Shown here one piece after another: positions 54,264 through 61,294 of a DNA stretch of 64,000 nucleotides. The DNA comes from Streptomyces sp. AP-93 (GTDB taxonomy: Bacteria > Actinomycetota > Actinomycetes > Streptomycetales > Streptomycetaceae): positions 124,001 to 188,000 of the forward strand of contig NZ_JALGBX010000009.1 in the NCBI RefSeq assembly GCF_022808175.1. Direction: 5' to 3'. Within the stretch, counting starts at the first letter, position 1, and every line of letters begins with the position of its first letter. The notes below the pieces were generated by a model. The model was not told the DNA's origin, did not search any database, and saw only the letters and a program-made list of their open reading frames with translations. The position numbers were made by a program, and so were the translations under genes.

Positions 54264-56594
54264 TCAGCTCCTCTCCGCCGTGCCACGGCCCTGCGGGGCC
54301 GTGGGGGGCAGGGGGTCGGTGCGGGAGACCTGGGTCTCCGGATAGGCCTCGCGACCCGGTGCGGTGGGCGGTGCGGGCACCTCGTCGACCCGCTCGGCGG
54401 CCTCGATCCGGGCGGCGCAGACCTTGTACTCGGGGATCTTCGAGCGGGGGTCGAGGGCGTCGATGGTCAGGGCGTTCGCGGCCGTCGGGACGGGCCAGTG
54501 GTACGGGATGAAGACGGTGTCGGGGCGGATCGCCTCGGTGACCAGGGCCGGGAACACCTCGCTGCCGCGCCGGGTGACGACCCGGACCGGTTCGCCGTTG
54601 CGGAAGCCGTGCGAGGGGTGGACCTCCACCCAGGGGCGGGGGGTCTGCTCGACGAGGGCGCCCAGCCTGCGGGTCTGGTTGCCGGAGAGGAAGTGCGCGA
54701 CGGTGCGGCCGGTGGTGAGGGAGAGGGGGTACTCCTCGGTGTAGGCGTCCATGGGCAGGTGCCATTCCACGACCTGCATGTGGATCTTGCCGTCGGGGTG
54801 GTAGGTCCGGCCGTCCTCGAACAGCCGGGGGGTGCCCGGGTGCTCGGTGGAAGGACAGGGCCAGGCGATCCCGCCGGTCTCGTCGAGGCGGTCGTAGGTG
54901 ATGCCGTAGTAGTCGTTGACCGTGCCGGCGGAGGCGACGCGCAGCTCCTCGAACACCTCGCGGGAGCCGGGGAAGTCGAAGTGCTTCCCGGCGCCGAGCC
55001 GTCGGGCGAGCTCGCAGATGACCCAGGTGTCGGTGCGCACCCCGGCGGGGGGCTCCTGGGCCTTGTTGTGCTTGACCACGCGGGCCTCGGCGTTGGCCAT
55101 CACGCCCTCGTCCTCGGCCCAGGTGGTGACGGGGAAGACCACGTGGGCGTTGGCCGCGGTCTCGGAGAGGAAGAAGTCGAACTGGGCGTGGAACTCGGCG
55201 GTGTCGTAGCCGTCCTTGACCACCGCGTAGTTGGGGAGGGAGACGAAGGGGTTGTTGCAGATGCCGATGAGGCCGCGGATCTCCCCCCGCTGCATCTGCC
55301 AGACCATCTCCATCATGGAGGTGCCGGCGGTGGGGAGTTCGGACTCCTCGATGCCCCAGATCTGGCAGATCTGCTTGCGGTGCTCCGGATTGGTGATGGA
55401 GCGGCCGCCGGGCAGCATGTCGGACTTCTGGCCGTGTTCGCGCCCGCCCTGTCCGTTGCCCTGGCCGGTGATGGTGCCGTAGCCGGCTCCGGGCTTGCCG
55501 ATGTGGCCGGTGGCCGCGCACAGGTTGATCACGGACAGGCAGTTCTCGACGCCCTGGGAGTGGTGCTCGATGCCGCGGGCGTGCCAGGCCATGGCCTTGT
55601 CAGCGCCGGCGAAGACGCGTGCCACCTGGACGATCTGCGAGGCCGGTACCCCGCAGATCTCCGCGGAGCGGGACGGCGGGTACTCGGCGACGGTCTTCTT
55701 GACCTCGTCCCATCCGGTGGTGTGCGCGGCGATGTAGGCCTCGTCGGTGAGGCCTTCGGCGATGACCACGTTCAGTACGGCGTTGAAGAAGGCCGAGTCG
55801 GTGCCGGGCTTGATGGCGACGTGGATGTCGGCGGTGCGGGCGATGGCCGTCTCGCGCGGGTCGACGACGATCAGCGAGGCGCCGCGGTCCCGCGCGCCCC
55901 ACAGGTACTGGGTCATCACGGGGAAGCACTCCCCCACGTTCGACCCGGCGATGAGCAGGCAGTCGGTGAGGAGGATGTCGGAGAAGGGGTTGCCGGCCCG
56001 GTCGATGCCGAAGGCTAGCTTGTTGGCTCCGGCGGCGCTGACCATGCACAGGCGGCCGTTGTAGTCGACGTGCTTGGTCTTCAGCGCGACCCGGGCGAAC
56101 TTGCCGACCAGGTAGGTCTTCTCGGAGAACAGGCTGGCTCCGCCGAGCAGCCCGAAGGCGTCGTTGCCGTGGGCCTCCTGGATGCGCCTGATCTCGGAGA
56201 CGGTGAAGTCCAGGGCCTCGTCCCAGGAGCACTCCTTGAACTCCTCGTCCCGGGAGCGCCGCATCAGCGGGGCGGTCAGCCGGTCGGGGTGGTTGACCTG
56301 CTGGTAGGCGTTGATGCCCTTGGGGCACAGCCGCATCCGGTTGATGTCGTGGTTGCGGGGTTCCACGCCGAAGACCTTGCCGCCCTTGTCCACGCGCAGG
56401 TACATCCCGCACTGCACCCCGCAGAAGCAGCAGTGGGTGGGGACCAGGGTCTCGCCGTTCTGGTCGGCGTGCCACTGGTCGGCGGGGATGCCGCCGGCGT
56501 CGCGGAAGTTGCGGGTGCCGGGCGGGGCGATGGAGGGGTCGATGGAGACGCGTACGGGCCGGGACGCGGCCTTGGCGGGGTCGGTCGCGGTCAC
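54264..56594 (-). CDS. Molybdopterin oxidoreductase, nitrate reductase-like catalytic subunit
   Basis: 776 residues. An N-terminal [4Fe-4S] site has Cys55, Cys58, Cys62 and Cys90 (CCFCGVQC, LCPKG). The Mo ligand lies in NGRLCMVSAAG (Cys183); Cys followed by Met-x-Ser-Ala is the NapA/NarB/NasA pattern, unlike formate dehydrogenases, where Cys or Sec is followed by His. Bis-MGD-binding regions include LLTDCLLIAGSNVGECFPV, NLCAATGHIGKPGAGYGTITGQGN and the C-terminal SLTTGRTVAHFLSGNQTRR. No signal peptide. The start is GTG at 56594, overlapping the membrane subunit's stop (GTGA). It most likely reduces nitrate; another oxyanion cannot be excluded. Confidence 0.9.
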   Translation of the reverse strand: MTATDPAKAASRPVRVSIDPSIAPPGTRNFRDAGGIPADQWHADQNGETLVPTHCCFCGVQCGMYLRVDKGGKVFGVEPRNHDINRMRLCPKGINAYQQVNHPDRLTAPLMRRSRDEEFKECSWDEALDFTVSEIRRIQEAHGNDAFGLLGGASLFSEKTYLVGKFARVALKTKHVDYNGRLCMVSAAGANKLAFGIDRAGNPFSDILLTDCLLIAGSNVGECFPVMTQYLWGARDRGASLIVVDPRETAIARTADIHVAIKPGTDSAFFNAVLNVVIAEGLTDEAYIAAHTTGWDEVKKTVAEYPPSRSAEICGVPASQIVQVARVFAGADKAMAWHARGIEHHSQGVENCLSVINLCAATGHIGKPGAGYGTITGQGNGQGGREHGQKSDMLPGGRSITNPEHRKQICQIWGIEESELPTAGTSMMEMVWQMQRGEIRGLIGICNNPFVSLPNYAVVKDGYDTAEFHAQFDFFLSETAANAHVVFPVTTWAEDEGVMANAEARVVKHNKAQEPPAGVRTDTWVICELARRLGAGKHFDFPGSREVFEELRVASAGTVNDYYGITYDRLDETGGIAWPCPSTEHPGTPRLFEDGRTYHPDGKIHMQVVEWHLPMDAYTEEYPLSLTTGRTVAHFLSGNQTRRLGALVEQTPRPWVEVHPSHGFRNGEPVRVVTRRGSEVFPALVTEAIRPDTVFIPYHWPVPTAANALTIDALDPRSKIPEYKVCAARIEAAERVDEVPAPPTAPGREAYPETQVSRTDPLPPTAPQGRGTAERS

Positions 56595-57685
56595 TTGAAG
56601 CCTTTCTTGACTTGGGTCAGGTAGGCGTTGCCGCGCAGGACCCGCTTGCAGCGCGGGCAGTATTCGACGAAGGCGTTGAAGTCGAGATTGAGGTCCTGCA
56701 TGGTGCCGCGCAGGTTCTCCACGTAGGGCGTGGTGTCGATGGGCTCCTCGCAGCGCTTGCAGAGGAAGACCTGCTCGTCCTGGCGGGCCGTGTACTTGAA
56801 GAGCTGCATGCCGACGGCGGCCGGGCGCTGGACGATGTGGAAGAACTTCCCGAACGGGATGTAGATGAGGGTGAACACCACCGACACCATGTGCAGGATC
56901 GCGAGGAACTCGTATCCGCCGCCGTGCAGGAAGATCGAGGAGAAGGTCAGCAGCAGACCGGTCACGGAGATGACGATCAGGCAGATCAGCGGCAGCAGGT
57001 CGTAGGCGAAGCGCTGGCCGGTCATGGCCCCGCGGTCCTTCATCCGCCGGTACAGGAAGTACGAGGCGCCGGGGATGACGAGGACGGCGGCGATGTCCAG
57101 GCCGTGGAACATCAGCCAGCCCAGGACGCTGAGCGCGTCGAAGCCGAGGACCTTGATGCCCCAGATCCGCATGTCGTAGCCGGGGCCCGCGCCGCTGTCC
57201 GAGGTGAAGGTGAACCAGCCCCAGGTCAGCGGGAAGGTGATCGCCGCGGCGAGGAGGCAGCCCCAGAACATCAGCTGGTGGGCGATCCAGCGGGGGCGCG
57301 AGCGGGCGCCCAGGAACTTCTGGAAGCCGAGGTAGGTGGCGATCATCTTCGGCAGGGCGGTGGGCGCCTTGCGGAAGTTGTCCATCGACCAGAAGCTGCC
57401 GATGCCCTTTTTGAAGAGGCGTCGCGCGCCGGGGGCCGAGACCCACACGGTGTACCGGTAGGCCACGCCGAAGGCCAGGAAGACGGTGGCCACGGCGTAG
57501 GGCAGCAGGGCCGAGTCGAAGTCCCGCAGCAGCCTGCTGCCGAGCACGATCGCGAGGACGAGCAGGAGCGAGACGACGGTGCCGGCCAGGGTGGCCCGTG
57601 CGGTGACGGACCGCCCGGCCGGCGGTGGGGTCTCGGGCGCCGGTGGGGGCGGCGCGGCGTCGATGACATCTGAGGGCTCGGACAC
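56591..57685 (-). CDS. Cytochrome b-like membrane subunit with C-terminal double CxxC
   Basis: 364 residues with about six membrane helices. Several His residues in or next to helices (IAHQLMFWG, LMFHGLD, AILHMVSV, GKFFHIVQRP) could ligate haem b as in NarI-type subunits, so it may oxidise quinol. The soluble tail has Cys309/Cys312 (CKRC) and Cys343/Cys346 (CPRC), a zinc-ribbon or iron-binding arrangement that NarI lacks. It heads the six-gene unit and overlaps the catalytic gene. Start ATG at 57685. Family assignment is by layout only; some relatives carry other names in databases. Confidence 0.75.
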   Translation of the reverse strand: MSEPSDVIDAAPPPPAPETPPPAGRSVTARATLAGTVVSLLLVLAIVLGSRLLRDFDSALLPYAVATVFLAFGVAYRYTVWVSAPGARRLFKKGIGSFWSMDNFRKAPTALPKMIATYLGFQKFLGARSRPRWIAHQLMFWGCLLAAAITFPLTWGWFTFTSDSGAGPGYDMRIWGIKVLGFDALSVLGWLMFHGLDIAAVLVIPGASYFLYRRMKDRGAMTGQRFAYDLLPLICLIVISVTGLLLTFSSIFLHGGGYEFLAILHMVSVVFTLIYIPFGKFFHIVQRPAAVGMQLFKYTARQDEQVFLCKRCEEPIDTTPYVENLRGTMQDLNLDFNAFVEYCPRCKRVLRGNAYLTQVKKGFK

Positions 57686-57765
57686 AGCACCACGCTAGGT
57701 GGTCTGTACCGATTCGGCCCGTTATGTGGAGCTTACGGGTGCGCCGTTCGAGTGATAACTCGGGT

Positions 57766-57807
57766 GGGCCCACACCCGGGCCCACACACGGGCCCACACA
57801 CGGGCCC
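57766..57807. repeat. 12-bp tandem repeat, 3.5 copies
   Basis: Units GGGCCCACACCC, GGGCCCACACAC, GGGCCCACACAC and a final GGGCCC, lying between pflA and the nitrate reductase-like operon. Each unit contains the palindrome GGGCCC. It may affect read-through between the two gene sets. Confidence 0.8.
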
Positions 57808-57813
57808 CGCCGC

Positions 57814-58641
57814 TCAGACCGCGTTCAGTCCTTGTGCGGCGAAGACCGCCTTCGCCTCGGCGACCTGTGCGGCGGTCGGCGACGGCGTGTCGTGGAGGGT
57901 GAACTTCATGTCGAGCGCCTCCCACTTGCTCTCGCCGAGCTTGTGGAAGGGCAGTACGTCGACCCGCGAGACGTTGCCGAGCGTGCCGGCGAAGGCGGCG
58001 ACGCCCTCGATGTTCTCCGTCGCGTCGGTCAGTCCCGGCACCAGCACGAACCGCAGGTGCACCTCCTTGCCGAGGTCGGCGAGGCGGCGGGCGAAGTCGA
58101 GGGTGGGCTCCAGCGGGCGGCCGGTCACGTGCCTGTACGTCTCGCGGTCCCAGGACTTGATGTCGAGGAGCACCAGGTCCACATCGCGCAGCAGCGCGTC
58201 GGTGGCGCGGGCCCCGAGGAAGCCGGAGGTGTCCAGGGCGGTGTGCAGTCCGAGGTCGTTCTTCATCCGGTGCAGCAGTTCGCCCGCGAAGACGGGCTGC
58301 AGCAGCGGCTCGCCGCCCGAGATGGTGGCGCCGCCCCCGGAGGCGGCGATGAACTTGGTGTACTTGCGGGCCTCGGCGATGACGTCGTCGGCCGAGGTGC
58401 GCTTGCCGTTGCGCATCCGCATGGTGTCGGGATTGTGGCAGTACAGGCAGGTCAGCGGGCAGCCGGACAGGAAGGTCACGAACCGGGTCCCGGGGCCGTC
58501 GACGCCGGTGGACAGGTCCCAGGAGTGCACCGTGCCCTCGCTCGGCCGCTGGGTCGCGGCGGCGGCGGGCGTCTGGCCGGCGCTCACGCTGATCGCGTTG
58601 GCGTGCCCGACGGGGAGGCTCGTACCGAAGAGGACGGTCAT
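57814..58641 (-). CDS. pflA: Pyruvate formate-lyase-activating enzyme
   Basis: 275 residues. Radical SAM protein; the cluster motif CPLTCLYC gives Cys61, Cys65 and Cys68 (Cx3Cx2C, with the Leu-Tyr-Cys ending). SGGEPLLQ is the SAM-binding GGE motif. It generates the glycyl radical on PflB, in the cytoplasm and without oxygen. A ~35-residue N-terminal leader precedes the usual HSWDLSTGVDGPGTRFVTFL start of the fold. ATG at 58641. It lies 118 bp downstream of pflB, with a strong hairpin between. Confidence 0.95.
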   Translation of the reverse strand: MTVLFGTSLPVGHANAISVSAGQTPAAAATQRPSEGTVHSWDLSTGVDGPGTRFVTFLSGCPLTCLYCHNPDTMRMRNGKRTSADDVIAEARKYTKFIAASGGGATISGGEPLLQPVFAGELLHRMKNDLGLHTALDTSGFLGARATDALLRDVDLVLLDIKSWDRETYRHVTGRPLEPTLDFARRLADLGKEVHLRFVLVPGLTDATENIEGVAAFAGTLGNVSRVDVLPFHKLGESKWEALDMKFTLHDTPSPTAAQVAEAKAVFAAQGLNAV

Positions 58642-58683
58642 GGCAGGTGCTCCAGCTTCCAGATTCCGTGGACTGATCTGGTG

Positions 58684-58729
58684 ACGCGCGGCCCCGGGGC
58701 CGGGTGGGGGCCGGCCCCGGGCCGCGCGT
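58684..58729 (-). terminator. Strong hairpin between pflB and pflA
   Basis: A stem of about 19 bp with a one-base bulge (left arm from ACGCGCGGCC at 58684, right arm ending GGCCGCGCGT at 58729) and a short loop. It lies in the 118-bp gap between the two genes. It could partly terminate transcription or protect pflB mRNA, giving more lyase than activase. Confidence 0.65.
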
Positions 58730-58759
58730 GCTCGTGGGTCTCTCGAAGGATCAGAGGGA

Positions 58760-61030
58760 TCAGAGAGAGCCGTGGAAGGTGCGGTTCAGCACGTCGAGCT
58801 GCTGAGCGCGCGTGAGGCGGACGAAGTTCACCGCGTATCCGCTGACGCGGATGGTGAGCTGCGGGTAGTTCTCCGGGTGCTCCATGGCGTCCATGAGCGT
58901 GTCGCGGTTGAGCACGTTCACGTTCATGTGGAAGCCGTCGACCGCCATGTAGCCGTCGAGGACGCCCGCCAGGTTCTTGATCCGCTCCTCGGGGGTGCGG
59001 CCCAGGCCGTCGGGGGTGACGGTGTTGGTCAGCGAGATGCCGTCCTCGGCGTCCTCGTACGGGAGCTTCGCGACCGACAGCGCCGAGGTGACGTAGCCGT
59101 GGGTGTCGCGGCCGTTCATCGGGTTGGCACCCGGGGAGAAGGGCTCGCCGGCGCGGCGTCCGTCCGGCGTGTTACCGGTCTTCTTGCCGTAGACCACGTT
59201 CGAGGTGATGGTCAGCACCGACTGGGTGTGCTCGGCCTCGCGGTACGTCGGGTGCTTGCGGATCTTCTTCATGAACTCCTCGACCAGCCACACGGCGATC
59301 GAGTCGACACGGTCGTCGTTGTTGCCGTACGCCGGGTAGTCGCCCTCGATGGTGTAGTCGGTGGCGAGGCCGGTCTCGTCGCGCACGGCGGTGACCTTGG
59401 CATACTTGATGGCGGCCAGCGAGTCGGCGGCGACCGACAGGCCGGCGATGCCGCAGGCCATGGTGCGGCGCACGTCGCGGTCGTGGAGCGCCATCTCGAT
59501 GCGCTCGTAGGCGTACTTGTCGTGCATGTAGTGGATGACGTTCAGGGCGTGGACGTAGGTGTCGGCGAGCCATTCCATCTGCTCGTCGAACTTGGCCATG
59601 ACCTGGTCGTAGTCCAGCACCTCGGAGGTGAGGGCGCCGGTGGACGGGCCGACCTGGGCGCCGGACTTCTCGTCGCGGCCGCCGTTGATCGCGTAGAGCA
59701 GGGTCTTGGCGAGGTTCACGCGGGCGCCGAAGAACTGCATCTGCTTGCCGACCGGCATGGCCGAGACGCAGCAGGCGATGGCGGTGTCGTCGCCGAAGCG
59801 CGGGCGCATCAGTTCGTCGGACTCGTACTGCACCGAGGAGGTGTCGATCGAGACCCGGGCGCAGAACTCCTTGAAGCCCTGCGGCAGCTGGGGCGACCAG
59901 AAGACGGTCATGTTCGGCTCGGGGGCCGGGCCGAGGTTGTAGAGGGTGTGGAGGTAGCGGAACGAGGTCTTGGTGACCAGCGGACGGCCGTCCTCGCCCA
60001 TGCCGGCGATCGACTCGGTGACCCAGGTGGGGTCGCCGGAGAAGAGCTCGTCGTACTCCGGGGTGCGCAGGAAGCGGACGATGCGGAGCTTGATGATGAA
60101 GTCGTCGACCAGTTCCTGGGCCTGCTCCTCGGTGAGGAGGCCGGCCTCGATGTCGCGCTGGAGGTAGACGTCGATGAAGGTGGAGGTGCGGCCGAGCGAC
60201 ATGGCCGCGCCGTTCTGCTCCTTCACGGCGGCCAGGTACGCGAAGTACAGCCACTGGATGGCCTCGCGGCCGGTGGTGGCCGGGCCGGAGATGTCGTAGC
60301 CGTAGGAGGCGGCCATCGCCTTGAGTTCGGCGAGGGCGCGGATCTGCTCGGAGAGCTCCTCGCGCAGGCGGATCGTCTCCTCCAGCGAGCGGTTGCCCGC
60401 GGGGAGGGAGTTGATCTCCTCCTTCTCCTCCTTCTTGACGGCGATGAGGCGGTCGACGCCGTAGAGGGACACGCGGCGGTAGTCGCCGATGATGCGGCCG
60501 CGGCCGTACGCGTCCGGCAGCCCGGTCACGATGCCGGCCTTGCGGGCGGCGCGGATGTCGGGGGTGTAGGCGTCGAAGACACCGGCGTTGTGAGTCTTGC
60601 GGTACTCCGTGAAGACCTTCTCCAGGTCGTCGGAGACCGGGTAGCCGTAGGTCTCCAGGGCGCCGGCGACCATGCGCCAGCCGCCGTAGGGCATGATCGC
60701 GCGCTTGAGCGGGGCGTCCGTCTGGAGGCCGACGATCAGGTCCTTGTCGCGGTCGATGTAGCCGGGGGCGTGCGCGGTGATCGACGACGGGATGTCGTAC
60801 GAGACGTCGTAGACGCCCTTCTCGCGCTCCTCCGGGAACTTGTCGGTGATCGCCTTCCACACGGCGGTGGTGCGCTCGGTGGGGCCGGCGAGGAAGGTGT
60901 CGTCACCCTCGTACGGCGTGTAGTTCTGCTGGATGAAGTCGCGGACGTCGACGGCGTCGCGCCACAGACCGCCCTTGAAGCCGTTCCAGGCTTCGCCGTT
61001 CTTCGTGGTTTCCGCAGGGGTGGCAGTCAT
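58760..61030 (-). CDS. pflB: Formate C-acetyltransferase (pyruvate formate-lyase)
   Basis: 756 residues. Converts pyruvate and CoA to acetyl-CoA and formate by a glycyl-radical mechanism. The catalytic pair Cys420-Cys421 (AIACCVSAM) and the radical Gly731 in RVSGYAVNF are both present, as are TPDIRAARKAGIVTGLPDAYGRGRI and the substrate-site AMSLGRTSTF. Length and termini match the E. coli enzyme closely. Start ATG at 61030 with GGAAGG ahead. The enzyme is destroyed by oxygen, so its presence in an aerobic mycelial organism implies a microaerobic role. A Rex-type operator lies about 175 bp upstream. Confidence 0.96.
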   Translation of the reverse strand: MTATPAETTKNGEAWNGFKGGLWRDAVDVRDFIQQNYTPYEGDDTFLAGPTERTTAVWKAITDKFPEEREKGVYDVSYDIPSSITAHAPGYIDRDKDLIVGLQTDAPLKRAIMPYGGWRMVAGALETYGYPVSDDLEKVFTEYRKTHNAGVFDAYTPDIRAARKAGIVTGLPDAYGRGRIIGDYRRVSLYGVDRLIAVKKEEKEEINSLPAGNRSLEETIRLREELSEQIRALAELKAMAASYGYDISGPATTGREAIQWLYFAYLAAVKEQNGAAMSLGRTSTFIDVYLQRDIEAGLLTEEQAQELVDDFIIKLRIVRFLRTPEYDELFSGDPTWVTESIAGMGEDGRPLVTKTSFRYLHTLYNLGPAPEPNMTVFWSPQLPQGFKEFCARVSIDTSSVQYESDELMRPRFGDDTAIACCVSAMPVGKQMQFFGARVNLAKTLLYAINGGRDEKSGAQVGPSTGALTSEVLDYDQVMAKFDEQMEWLADTYVHALNVIHYMHDKYAYERIEMALHDRDVRRTMACGIAGLSVAADSLAAIKYAKVTAVRDETGLATDYTIEGDYPAYGNNDDRVDSIAVWLVEEFMKKIRKHPTYREAEHTQSVLTITSNVVYGKKTGNTPDGRRAGEPFSPGANPMNGRDTHGYVTSALSVAKLPYEDAEDGISLTNTVTPDGLGRTPEERIKNLAGVLDGYMAVDGFHMNVNVLNRDTLMDAMEHPENYPQLTIRVSGYAVNFVRLTRAQQLDVLNRTFHGSL

Positions 61031-61114
61031 CGCCCGCACCTTCCGATCGCCTCATTGCTTGCATCCATTGCACGCCTTTTGATCGATCATTTGGCGCCGC
61101 GTTGGTCCTGAGCT

Positions 61115-61223
61115 GGGGCCCGAAAGTCCCCTGATCCCCAGCCCCAAGGGTCTCCCATCCCGGTTGACCTGGCATTTTGGGCAGGTCAAAGGTCCATCGT
61201 GCGCTTGTGAAAACTTTCACAAG
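61115..61223 (-). promoter_or_regulatory. pflB control region: Rex box plus two further palindromes
   Basis: Farthest from pflB is CTTGTGAAA-AC-TTTCACAAG (61204-61223), perfect nine-base arms. Its core TGTGAA-N4-TTCACA matches the streptomycete Rex operator TGTGAAC-N3-TTCACA except for one base. Next is TTGACCTG-N10-CAGGTCAA (61164-61189), perfect eight-base arms, binder unknown. Nearest is GGGGCCCGAAAGTCCCC (61115-61131), which loosely recalls DevR/OsdR-type GGGAC-GTCCC sites but with one extra base. Rex (NADH-sensing) control of pflB is well supported by the motif; the others are speculative. Confidence 0.7.
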
Positions 61224-61294
61224 ATTCTGGGAAAGGCGGCGCCCGCCGCCTGGATCAGGGACCGGGCGACGGGCGCGGAGGCGAAAGGGGACCG

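Noticed and set aside
54264..56594. Formate dehydrogenase identity for the molybdopterin subunit, tempting next to pfl
   Set aside because: The Mo-ligand context is Cys-Met-Val-Ser-Ala rather than Cys/Sec-His-Gly/Ser-Pro, and narK genes flank the operon, so nitrate reductase is favoured.
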